From contig NZ_CP019331.1 of assembly GCF_002163835.1 (NCBI RefSeq), positions 2,641,001-2,705,000 on the forward strand: DNA of 64,000 nucleotides. Reading direction: 5' to 3'. Each line of letters begins with the position of its first letter. Position 1 is the first letter of the stretch. This DNA comes from Polaribacter sp. SA4-10 (lineage in GTDB: Bacteria > Bacteroidota > Bacteroidia > Flavobacteriales > Flavobacteriaceae). The position numbers and the translations under genes were made by a program. Below are positions 25,249 through 33,086 of this stretch, piece after piece. Below the pieces are notes generated by a model. It saw only the letters and a list, made by a program, of their open reading frames with translations, did not search any database and was not told the DNA's origin.

Positions 25249-25824
25249 ATGAAAAAGTTTTTATTATTTATTTTTTTAATATCTTGTTCATTAGCTTCTC
25301 AAAATAAATGGACTTTAGGTGTTGGTGCGTCCGCAGCAATTTTTGCAGAAGAAGGGACTAATAAAGTTAAGGAAATTGTAAACACACAATTTCCAAGTAT
25401 TCATGTTAGCCGAAAATTAGGAAAAAATATTTCAGCTGATTTTATATATACTTTTCAGCTTTTAGTACCTAGTAATATTACAAATTCATTTAAATATGCT
25501 TCTTTTGATACTTATTTAAGGTATGATTTTCCAGAAATCTGTTTAAAGATAGTTCCTTTTGGAGGTATAGGTTTTGGATATGTTGAAGGCGCGACTACCA
25601 CACCAAATCCTCAAGGATCTTTTAGTTTTAATATTATGGGTGGTGGTACTCTTTGGGTTTCAAAAAGATTTGGTCTAACAGGAAGGTTAATCAATAAGTA
25701 TGTATCTTCTAATTCTGAATCAATGGCCTCTCACGTTCAGTTAATTGGAGGTATTGTGTATAAGTTTGGTAGGAATAGGGGTTTTGGCAAGGGGCGAAGT
25801 CATCTCTGGGATATGAAATTTTAA
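25249..25824 (+). CDS. Outer-membrane beta-barrel protein, paralogue 1
   Basis: A 191-residue barrel with a signal peptide (FLLFIFLISCSLASQ). Alternating hydrophobic strands match paralogue 2 along their whole length (NKWTLGVGASAAIFAEEGTNKV, SIHVSRKLGKNISADFIYTFQLL, SFDTYLRYDFPE, VPFGGIGFGYVEG, SMASHVQLIGGIVYKFG). The layout is also that of the N-terminal barrel of the two OmpA/TSP3 proteins at 37.5-41 kb, but here the calcium-binding repeats and the peptidoglycan-binding domain are absent. The function is unknown. Its stop codon is followed within a few bases by a decayed mfd copy, the junction of a tandem duplication. Confidence 0.8.
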   Translation: MKKFLLFIFLISCSLASQNKWTLGVGASAAIFAEEGTNKVKEIVNTQFPSIHVSRKLGKNISADFIYTFQLLVPSNITNSFKYASFDTYLRYDFPEICLKIVPFGGIGFGYVEGATTTPNPQGSFSFNIMGGGTLWVSKRFGLTGRLINKYVSSNSESMASHVQLIGGIVYKFGRNRGFGKGRSHLWDMKF

Positions 25825-25826
25825 TT

Positions 25827-26592
25827 TTCTTCAGCTTTAGAGAAGAATTTGTCTAAATTCCCTGAAAGTAAATCGATGTTTTTAATAAATACAATAGTAT
25901 TAGAAGAAATGGAATTTAATAAGCTTTCTCTGTTTTCTTGTAGTGTTTTGTTTTCTACATCACGCTTTATAGAAACCTTTTTAAGTTTCTCTTTAGATAG
26001 TTGAGTTGCTATATCTAATGTTCTTATGCTATCAATTTCATTATCAAAAAATTCAATTCTATAAGATTGGTCATTAGAAAAAGAAAAAACATCTATTATT
26101 CCTCCACGTGCAGAAAATTCATTTGATTCTGTAACAAAATCAAACTACATACTTTCTCCAATAGCAACTTTTAAGATATTGTTTTTAATTACAATTTTTT
26201 CAAAAATATCAGTAGAGTACATAACTATTAGTGCAGGTTTTTTTGCATTAATTACTTCTATTTAAAACTTCAGAACGGTAAAACATTAACATTATCTGTT
26301 TCTTCTCTTTGATAAGGTCTTTTATAAGAACTAGAGTAAAAAAGAACGTTTTGATCACCTAAAAGTTGTTCTAAATCATTTAAATAATAAGCAGCTTCTT
26401 TTTTGTCATTAAAAATTAAAAGATAAGGTTTGTCGGTTTTTTTAAACGTCTCAGAAATGACAAAAGATAATTACGAACTCACCAGGTTCTATATTTTAAA
26501 GTGGTTTCTGTCTTGTTGAACTTGTGTAATTAAGTGCGTAACATTCTCAGATTTTTGGTGTTTATTTAAAATGTTTTGGGAACTCAATTTAA
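25827..26592 (-). pseudogene. Decayed copy A of the mfd 5' region
   Basis: Reads along the same strand as mfd 23772-24593 with frequent substitutions, a deletion of about 50 bases (near 26143) and several small indels; the reading frame is broken. In the 150 bases matching mfd 24319-24468 I count about seven mismatches. It ends with the same TTG-AGT start region as mfd. It begins right after the stop of barrel gene 1 and ends about 125 bases before barrel gene 2. Confidence 0.92.
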
Positions 26593-26665
26593 TTTACATT
26601 CTGATAAATGTAAGTTCTTATATTTTAAAAAACTATTTTGTGTTTTATTTTCTTAATTATTACAA

Positions 26666-26673
26666 TATATTTG
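26666..26673 (+). promoter_or_regulatory. -7 promoter element for barrel gene 2
   Basis: TATATTTG lies 43 bases before the GTG start of barrel gene 2. A TTG at 26638-26640 is 25 bases upstream, slightly more than the usual spacing. Confidence 0.4.
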
Positions 26674-26716
26674 CTAAATATTATTTGTTAATTTGATTTT
26701 AAAGCCATAGATTAAA

Positions 26717-27307
26717 GTGAAAACTAACTATTTAATAATTGTATTTTTATTGTTTGTTTTATCAATAAAAAGTCAGAATGAGAATGATAAATGGTCTTTT
26801 GGTGTTAATTTGTCAGTAGTAGTTTTTAGTGGTGAAGGTTCTGACAAAGTTAAGGATCGCGTAAATACACAATTCCCAAATATTCATGTTAGCCGAAAAT
26901 TAGTAAAAAATATTTCAGCAGATTTCATATATAATTTTCAACTTTTAGGATTTAGTGGTATTGAAAATATATTTAAATATACTTCTTTTGATGCTTATTT
27001 AAGGTATGATCTTCCAGAAACCTTTTTAAAGATAGTTCCTTTTGGAGGTGTAGGTTTAGGGTATATTCAAGGTCCGACTACCGCACCAAATTCTGAGGGG
27101 TCTTTGAGTTTAAATATTATGGGTGGCGGTACTCTTTGGATTTTAAAAAGATTTGGTCTTACAGCAAGATTAATCTATAAGTATGTGTCTTCTGATGCTG
27201 AGTCAATGGCCTCTCACGTTCAGCTTATTGGGGGTGTTGTGTATAGATTTGGTATGAATTCGGTTTTTGGCAAAAGACAAAGCCGTATCTGGGATATGAA
27301 ACATTAA
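26717..27307 (+). CDS. Outer-membrane beta-barrel protein, paralogue 2
   Basis: A 196-residue close paralogue of the barrel protein at 25249, starting with GTG and a signal peptide (YLIIVFLLFVLSIKSQ). Nearly every strand is shared: FPNIHVSRKLVKNISADFIYNFQLL, TSFDAYLRYDLPETFLKIVPFGG, SLNIMGGGTLWILKRFGLTARLIYKYVSS, ESMASHVQLIGGVVYRFG. The reading frame is intact, so it is probably expressed. It too is followed at once by an mfd-derived stretch (copy B). Confidence 0.8.
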   Translation: MKTNYLIIVFLLFVLSIKSQNENDKWSFGVNLSVVVFSGEGSDKVKDRVNTQFPNIHVSRKLVKNISADFIYNFQLLGFSGIENIFKYTSFDAYLRYDLPETFLKIVPFGGVGLGYIQGPTTAPNSEGSLSLNIMGGGTLWILKRFGLTARLIYKYVSSDAESMASHVQLIGGVVYRFGMNSVFGKRQSRIWDMKH

Positions 27308-27790
27308 TTTCTAAATTTGAATTCAAAATAGTGGTTGTTGGATAATGAATTTTTCCATTTAAAGAAGCTAATTCTTCTGTGAGTTCCTGCGTTCCTGAAT
27401 TTCCGTCTTCAGTTTTACTTCTAAAATGAATCAAAGTAAAATACGGTAATTGGTTTTTTACGCTAATTAAAACTTCAGAACGTACTAAAAAATTAGCAGT
27501 ATCTGGTTCTTCTATTTGATAAGGTCTTCTTTAAGAATTAGGGTAAAAAAAGCACGCTTTAATCACATAAAAGTCGCTCTAAATCATAAGCAGCTTCTTC
27601 TTTGTATGTTTTTTTTAAACGTCTTAAAAATGACAAAAGAAAATGACGAACCCACCAAATTTTGTATTTTAAAATTGTTTTGTTCTTGTTGAAGCTGTGT
27701 AATTATCTGCGAAACATTTTAAGATGTTGGGTATTGATTCACAATTTGCTGTTTGTTCAACCTACTAAGTTTTATACAAATGTTAGTCGT
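27308..27790 (-). pseudogene. Decayed copy B of the mfd 5' region
   Basis: From about 27430 the sequence follows mfd 23675-23701, then jumps to mfd 24240 and continues to the mfd start and into its promoter (near 27786). The jump is at the 9-base word GGTTTTTTA present at both ends in mfd (23693-23701 and 24238-24246). Further indels destroy the frame. The match between 27308 and 27430 is weaker and its limit is uncertain. Confidence 0.85.
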
Positions 27791-27978
27791 ATATTCATAA
27801 AAACCTGTTTTATTTCTTTGGTTTTATAATACATCAGACTATTATTACAAATACCGTTTAGCTATTATAATATGTGATTAAACTAAAAAATATGGCAAAC
27901 TATTATTCTGAAATTTAAAATATTTTGTGTTATTATTCTTATACGTCGTTTTATTTCCTAATCTTTAAACCCTATATT

Positions 27979-28465
27979 ATGATTTTTAAAATTTGAACTT
28001 CATTACTTTTATTTATTTTTTCATTTCATGTAAATGCCCAAAAAGAAAAGAACAATTGGACCTTTGATGTAGATGTAGCAATGGCTAATTATTCAGATAC
28101 AGATAGTAAAGCGCTAAATGAAACTTCTATAGTTCAGTTTCCGAGGCTTTCTGTATCAAGGTACATGTCTCATAATCTTACTTTAGGGGCTGCTTTTTCA
28201 GTAGCATTCGGGAATCAAAAGTATATAACTTTTGATGCTTTTTCGAGATATGATTTTGGCACATCAGAAAAAATTTTCGTGCCATATATTGTTGCTAGAA
28301 CAAGATTTATTATGGCCGAAGAGGTAATACATACAATTAATGCTGGACTAGGTTTTGCTTTTTTCTGAATATTTGATTCACAAGATTAAATTTATTATAT
28401 ATTATATTGAAATGGAAGCCCAAAATTAAAATTTACGTTTACCTTTGGTTTACTCGTCAATGTAA
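27979..28465 (+). pseudogene. Outer-membrane barrel paralogue 3, inactivated
   Basis: The ATG at 27979 opens a signal peptide (MIFKI*TSLLLFIFSFHVNAQ) interrupted by TGA at 27994-27996. The frame then continues NWTFDVDVAMANYSDTDS, FPRLSVSRYMSHNLTLGAAFSVAFG, ITFDAFSRYDFG, ending early at 28366-28368. Beyond that stop a shifted frame still gives SEYLIHKIKFIIYY, aligning with SGKYGFNSQIMYKD of paralogue 4. One nonsense codon and one frameshift make it a pseudogene, although an internal ATG at 28081 opens a leaderless 95-codon frame. It is closest to paralogue 4. Confidence 0.75.
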
Positions 28466-28473
28466 TACACAAA

Positions 28474-29025
28474 ATGAAAATAAAATACAATTATTATATA
28501 ATTGGTTTTTTGTTTTTGATAATGTCATTCCCTCCTCTGCATAGTCAAAGTGCAAATAACAAATGGACTTTCGCTCTAGATTTGGCTTCCATACCATATC
28601 TAATTAAGGATGGCCGCACTATTGCTAGTTCTCTTTTAAATCAATCTCCAAGATTTTCTATAGCGAAGTATATGTCCTACAATATCACTTTTGTTGGCTC
28701 TTTTTCAACTGTAATTGGAGGAAATATGAAATATACAACTTTTGACGGTCTAGTACGTTATGATTTTGGGACCTCTCAAAATAGTCTTGTACCCTACGTT
28801 TTTATAGGGGGAAGCCTTATTAACGCTTCCAGTTTAACACCAACTACTAACTTTGGTATTGGTAACACCTATTGGTTTTCTGGTAAATATGGATTTAATT
28901 CTCAGATAATGTATAAAGACTCTCAAGTTAAGTTTACTAGTCAAAAGTCTCATTTCATGATTTCTGTTGGTTTTGTTTATAGTTTTGGGTTTAGATCTAT
29001 GCAACCAAGAATGTGGGAACATTAA
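28474..29025 (+). CDS. Outer-membrane beta-barrel protein, paralogue 4
   Basis: A 183-residue intact barrel with signal peptide (IIGFLFLIMSFPPLHSQ). Strands: NKWTFALDLASIPYLI, SPRFSIAKYMSYNITFVGSFSTVIGG, YTTFDGLVRYDFGTS, LVPYVFIGGSLINASS, NFGIGNTYWFSGKYGFNSQIMYK, SHFMISVGFVYSFG. It is more distant from paralogues 1 and 2 than they are from each other and pairs with the broken paralogue 3. No mfd fragment separates it from paralogue 3. It ends the array; 142 bases without a recognised feature lie before the TonB receptor gene. Confidence 0.78.
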   Translation: MKIKYNYYIIGFLFLIMSFPPLHSQSANNKWTFALDLASIPYLIKDGRTIASSLLNQSPRFSIAKYMSYNITFVGSFSTVIGGNMKYTTFDGLVRYDFGTSQNSLVPYVFIGGSLINASSLTPTTNFGIGNTYWFSGKYGFNSQIMYKDSQVKFTSQKSHFMISVGFVYSFGFRSMQPRMWEH

Positions 29026-29167
29026 TAGACTTGTTATATTTAATCAAGGCAGTTGTTATCTTATAAAAAGCACCTTTTTCCTTACTTTACAGAGCATAGA
29101 TTATAAACCACTTAAAGAAAAGAAAAAGAAGTCTTTTCGTGAAAGTTATAATTTGCTTAGCAATAAT

Positions 29168-31402
29168 TTAAAAAAGTGTATATCGAATTCCAACAAAAGC
29201 TCTAATTCCTTGATTCGAAGCGTATACGTAACTTGGGTCAAAAGCCAATTCAGGGTTTTGGTTTGTATCAATTCCAGTGTTAAAAGGATTTGTTGAATTG
29301 TTAATACTATTTTCTTTTGGTGTAAAATTTAAAAGGTTTTTGACCCCACCATAAATTTCCCAGGTATTTGTATATTTCTTTGATAATTGAATATTCTGTA
29401 TACTGTACCAAGGAGAAAATTCATCTCTTTTATCATTAAGACCTAATAAAGGTAAACGCATTGGGCCGTATAAATTTCCTGTATAATCTATCGTTAAATC
29501 GTTATTAAATCTATACGAAATAGACCAAACGCCACTAAAACTTTCGGTTAATATTTGTCTTGTTTTTATCTTGTTTTCGGTTACTGAAACATCCATTAAA
29601 GTTCCTCCGGCGTTAATTGTTAAGCCATTTGTGAAAAGAATATCAGCATTTAGAGAAATTCCTTTAGAAACTGAAAAACCATCTAAATTTGCATAAATAA
29701 TTTTATTAGAATCTGTTTCATAATCAGGCAATATTCTATTATCAAAATAAGTATAAAAAACACTTGTATCAAAGGTGATAAAAGAATTTTCTGTATTTAT
29801 TTTCTTTACATAATTAAGGTTTGCATTCCAGGAAGTTTCTGGTTGTAAATCACCTTCGAACTCTACCTTTCTTGCGCCTGTTAAAGCAGCATGGTCTTCT
29901 GTAAAAACATTAGCAACTCTAAAGCCATTTCCAACACTTGCTCTTAAAATAGTAGAATTATCTCTAGAATTCCATTTGTAATTTACTCTTGGCGAAAAAA
30001 TACTTCCATGTGCACTATTGTGGTCCCACCTTGCACCTAATAATATTTTTTTTCTTTTACTTAAACTGATTTCATCTTGAATAAAAACGCCAGGTAAATG
30101 GGTTATGGAAGGCTTGTTTGTAACTCCATCATCTTTAAAAGTTGCAAAAGTATCATCATCATAAAATGTATACCTGTAAGCCAGGCCTAAAAGTAATTCA
30201 TGATTTTCTTTAACTTTTTTATTATAAACAAACTGACCAAAACCGATAACTTGTTCTGCATCATAAGAATCAGTTCCGTAAAAAGAATCTTGATAATGCC
30301 CATTTGCACTAAACTGAAAATTAATATTTTCTGATGTTGGTAGTTGATACGTTCCAAAAGTCTCCCATCTATTCGTATAAATACTTTCACCGTATTTTAT
30401 GTTAGTTCCTCTAAATTCTCGCTTCCAGTCGATTTCTCCTCCCCATCGATCTTCATAAACATATCTTCCCGCAATGGTAAAAACTTTATTACTCTTTCTT
30501 TCGATATTAATTTTGTTGAAGAGTGATATTCTGTTTTGCAAAGTTAAATCAGTGAAATTATCATTATTATTATCTATTCTATTTTGAAAATTAAAATAAT
30601 TGATTCCCATAAGACCTTGGGTTTTTTCTGATATATTATAGCGTAAACCAATATCGGTATTGAGTTCACCCCAAGAACTTATAAAAGTATCTGTTGTTAA
30701 TTGTGGTGCATTTGTTGGTTTTTTAGTGATGATATTTATGATTCCTCCAACAGCTTCTGAACCATATAAAGTAGAGGCTGGCCCTTTAACAATTTCCACT
30801 CTTTCTATCAAAGCTTGCGGAATTCCTGTTAAGCCGTAGACTGTAGAAAGGCCACTTACAATTGGCATTCCATCAATTAAAATAAATGTATAGGGACCTT
30901 CTAAGCCGTTAATATGAATATCACCAGTATTACAAACATTGCAATTTAATTGAGGTCTTACGCCATTTACATTTTGCAGCGATTCAAAAATAGAAGGCGT
31001 AGGATTTTTCTTAAAAAAACTTTTACTATAAACTTCTACAGGAACAGGACTTGCAGTTTTTGATACGGGCCTTAAAGTTCCTGAAATTACAATTTCATCT
31101 AAAGATTTATCTTCTGTAAGTGTAATATTTTTAACGATTTTTTTGTTATTTGTAAGGTTAATTTTTATAGCTATTGTTTTGTAACCAATACTACTAACCA
31201 GTAAGGTGTAACTACCTTTTAAGATGTTTTTTAATTTATAAAAACCATTTTCATCTGATGAAGTACCAATTTTAGTTTTCTTTAAATACACATTTGCATA
31301 TGGAATTTCATCACCATTTTCTGTGGTTATTTTTCCACTAATAGTTTGTCCAAAACTAAGAGTAGATAAAACTAAAAAAACTATAAAAACTGAATATTTC
31401 AT
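29168..31402 (-). CDS. TonB-dependent outer-membrane receptor, probably metal uptake
   Basis: A 744-residue receptor. The signal peptide (FIVFLVLSTLSFGQ) is followed by a carboxypeptidase-regulatory-like domain (about 20-95; ISGKITTENGDEIPYANVYLKKTKIGTSSDENGFYKL). The plug starts near 120 and includes the cysteine motif NCNVCNTGDIHINGLEG and GPASTLYGSEAVGGIINIITK; a C-terminal barrel ends in VGIRYTLF. It is divergent from a DtxR-family regulator and a ZIP transporter, with a shared perfect operator between them. That context points to uptake of a metal or metal complex across the outer membrane (inference); cobalamin-type receptors share the plug motif. Confidence 0.9.
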   Translation of the reverse strand: MKYSVFIVFLVLSTLSFGQTISGKITTENGDEIPYANVYLKKTKIGTSSDENGFYKLKNILKGSYTLLVSSIGYKTIAIKINLTNNKKIVKNITLTEDKSLDEIVISGTLRPVSKTASPVPVEVYSKSFFKKNPTPSIFESLQNVNGVRPQLNCNVCNTGDIHINGLEGPYTFILIDGMPIVSGLSTVYGLTGIPQALIERVEIVKGPASTLYGSEAVGGIINIITKKPTNAPQLTTDTFISSWGELNTDIGLRYNISEKTQGLMGINYFNFQNRIDNNNDNFTDLTLQNRISLFNKINIERKSNKVFTIAGRYVYEDRWGGEIDWKREFRGTNIKYGESIYTNRWETFGTYQLPTSENINFQFSANGHYQDSFYGTDSYDAEQVIGFGQFVYNKKVKENHELLLGLAYRYTFYDDDTFATFKDDGVTNKPSITHLPGVFIQDEISLSKRKKILLGARWDHNSAHGSIFSPRVNYKWNSRDNSTILRASVGNGFRVANVFTEDHAALTGARKVEFEGDLQPETSWNANLNYVKKINTENSFITFDTSVFYTYFDNRILPDYETDSNKIIYANLDGFSVSKGISLNADILFTNGLTINAGGTLMDVSVTENKIKTRQILTESFSGVWSISYRFNNDLTIDYTGNLYGPMRLPLLGLNDKRDEFSPWYSIQNIQLSKKYTNTWEIYGGVKNLLNFTPKENSINNSTNPFNTGIDTNQNPELAFDPSYVYASNQGIRAFVGIRYTLF

Positions 31403-31416
31403 TTATTTTTTTTCGA

Positions 31417-31424
31417 CAAATGTA
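31417..31424 (-). promoter_or_regulatory. -7 promoter element for the TonB receptor gene
   Basis: On the minus strand TACATTTG fits TAnnTTTG, 14 bases before the ATG. The inverted-repeat operator begins 6 bases upstream, so a bound repressor would cover the promoter. Confidence 0.5.
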
Positions 31425-31430
31425 ATTTAA

Positions 31431-31450
31431 TTTTTAGATGTGTCTAAAAA
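31431..31450. promoter_or_regulatory. Putative DtxR/MntR operator
   Basis: A perfect inverted repeat, TTTTTAGA-TGTG-TCTAAAAA, lies between the divergent TonB receptor and DtxR-family genes. Its size and TTTAGA/TCTAAA arms resemble sites bound by metal-responsive DtxR/MntR repressors. It sits next to the receptor -7 element and 23 bases before the regulator's own -7 element. Confidence 0.65.
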
Positions 31451-31473
31451 TATTTTATATAAATAAAAAATAA

Positions 31474-31481
31474 TATATTTG
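31474..31481 (+). promoter_or_regulatory. -7 promoter element for the DtxR-family regulator
   Basis: TATATTTG, 17 bases before the ATG at 31499; the operator lies in the -33 region of this promoter. Confidence 0.5.
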
Positions 31482-31498
31482 CATATCAAATAATTACA

Positions 31499-32167
31499 AT
31501 GTTTACACTTTCAGAAGAAAACTATTTAAAGGCAATATATCATTTAGAGGCTATTTCTAATAAGGGAGTTAGTACAAATGCTATTGCTAAAAAATTAGAA
31601 ACAAAAGCATCTTCTGTAACGGATATGATTAAGAAACTATCTGATAAAGAAGTTGTGATTTATATAAAATACAAAGGTGTAAAGTTAACAGATTTAGGTA
31701 AGAAAACTGCGGCAAATGTTGTTAGGAAACATCGTTTATGGGAGGTTTTTTTAGTTGAAAAACTTAATTTTTCTTGGGATGAGGTGCATGATGTAGCAGA
31801 ACAGTTGGAACATATAAAATCATCAAAATTAATTAATCAGTTAGATGCTTTTTTAGGTTTTCCAAAACAAGATCCTCATGGAGATCCAATTCCTGATAAA
31901 GAAGGGAATTTAAACCCAATAGAAAAGAGTTTGTTATCAACGTTATTAAAAAATGAAAGTGGAATTTGTGTGGGTGTAAATGATTCATCATCAGAGTTTT
32001 TAAGATTTTTAGATAAAAAAGGAATCACCCTTGGAAAAGAAATTACAATTTTAGATAAAGAAGTTTTTGATGCTTCGTTTTCAATTGAGATAGCTGGTAA
32101 GAAATTATCAATATCAAATAAAATAGCAAATAATTTATACATTCAAAAGAGTAACAATAAAAATTAA
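31499..32167 (+). CDS. DtxR/MntR-family metal-dependent repressor
   Basis: A 222-residue metal-sensing repressor. The winged helix (about 1-65; NAIAKKLETKASSVTDMIKKLSDKEVV) is followed by the dimerisation and metal domain with candidate ligands H78, E82, H97, E102 and H105 and the signature FPKQDPHGDPIPD (about 121-133). The C-terminal FeoA/SH3-like domain (about 150-217) is also present, making it a three-domain member. With Fe2+ or Mn2+ bound it should close the operator at 31431-31450 and so control itself, the ZIP transporter 5 bases downstream and the divergent TonB receptor. Which metal it senses is not decided by sequence. Confidence 0.92.
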   Translation: MFTLSEENYLKAIYHLEAISNKGVSTNAIAKKLETKASSVTDMIKKLSDKEVVIYIKYKGVKLTDLGKKTAANVVRKHRLWEVFLVEKLNFSWDEVHDVAEQLEHIKSSKLINQLDAFLGFPKQDPHGDPIPDKEGNLNPIEKSLLSTLLKNESGICVGVNDSSSEFLRFLDKKGITLGKEITILDKEVFDASFSIEIAGKKLSISNKIANNLYIQKSNNKN

Positions 32168-32172
32168 TAATC

Positions 32173-33009
32173 ATGAGCACATTTGATCAATTAGTTGAGT
32201 TTGGAAAAGAACATCCAATATTAGCAGCATTATACGCATCTCTCTTTACTTGGGGGTTAACGGCTTTAGGAGCGTCTTTGGTTTTCTTTTTCAAGAAATT
32301 AAACCGAGCAGTTTTAGATGGAATGTTAGGCTTTACAGGTGGTGTAATGGTGGCTGCAAGTTTTTGGAGTTTACTAGCGCCAGCAATAGATAATAGTCCT
32401 GGAGAAGGTTTTATGAAAGTTTTGCCAGCAGCAATTGGATTTGGGTTAGGAGCTTTATCTCTTTTTGGGATGGATAAGATCCTACCACATTTACATATCA
32501 ATTTTAAGGAAAGCGAAGCAGAAGGGGTTAAAACAGAATGGCATAAAACAACGTTGTTAGTTTTAGCAATTACGTTGCATAATATTCCAGAAGGTCTAGC
32601 AGTTGGGGTTTTATTTGGAGCAGCATCAACTTTAGTTGGTGTAGAGCAAACAGAAATGATAATTGCTGCAATTTCTTTGGCAATTGGTATCGGGATTCAG
32701 AATTTTCCAGAAGGTTTTGCAGTTGCAATGCCTTTAAGAAGACAAGGTGTAAGTCGATTAAAAAGTTTTTGGTATGGACAGCTATCTGCAGTGGTTGAGC
32801 CAGTTGCTGCAGTTTTAGGGGCTTTAGCCGTTTCGTTTTTTACACCAATTTTACCTTATGCATTAGCATTTGCTGCAGGAGCAATGATTTTTGTTGTTGT
32901 GGAAGAAGTGATTCCGGAAACTCAGAGAGATAAGTACACAGATATTGCTACTCTTGGTTTTATTGGTGGTTTTATTGTAATGATGTCTTTAGATGTTGGT
33001 TTAGGGTAG
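32173..33009 (+). CDS. ZIP-family metal transporter
   Basis: A 278-residue inner-membrane importer of Zn2+, Fe2+ or Mn2+. Eight hydrophobic helices are visible. TM4 carries LHNIPEGLAVG (H136, N137, E140) and TM5 IQNFPEGFAVAMPL (N177, E180), the binuclear metal site; a cytosolic HLHIN (H106, H108) is also present. It follows the DtxR-family gene after 5 bases and ends with a strong terminator, so it forms a two-gene operon that completes uptake from the TonB receptor to the cytosol (inference). Confidence 0.93.
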   Translation: MSTFDQLVEFGKEHPILAALYASLFTWGLTALGASLVFFFKKLNRAVLDGMLGFTGGVMVAASFWSLLAPAIDNSPGEGFMKVLPAAIGFGLGALSLFGMDKILPHLHINFKESEAEGVKTEWHKTTLLVLAITLHNIPEGLAVGVLFGAASTLVGVEQTEMIIAAISLAIGIGIQNFPEGFAVAMPLRRQGVSRLKSFWYGQLSAVVEPVAAVLGALAVSFFTPILPYALAFAAGAMIFVVVEEVIPETQRDKYTDIATLGFIGGFIVMMSLDVGLG

Positions 33010-33033
33010 AATAGATAGAATTAAATTAATTTT

Positions 33034-33063
33034 AAAAGCCGAACAACTTTCGTTCGGCTTTTT
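33034..33063 (+). terminator. Rho-independent terminator
   Basis: An 11-bp perfect stem (AAAAGCCGAAC / GTTCGGCTTTT) with a T run ends the regulator-ZIP operon. Confidence 0.85.
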
Positions 33064-33086
33064 GTATTTTGCAGTAAAATTATTCT

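Noticed and set aside
29049..29075. TTATAAAAAGCACC near 29055 is shared with 25104-25118 upstream of barrel gene 1
   Set aside because: The match is about 14 bases of AT-rich sequence and does not extend; chance cannot be excluded, so it was not used as evidence for a further duplication copy.
28967..29296. 109-codon plus-strand frame after barrel gene 4
   Set aside because: It overlaps the end of barrel gene 4 and the antisense of the TonB receptor; no start signal or domain.
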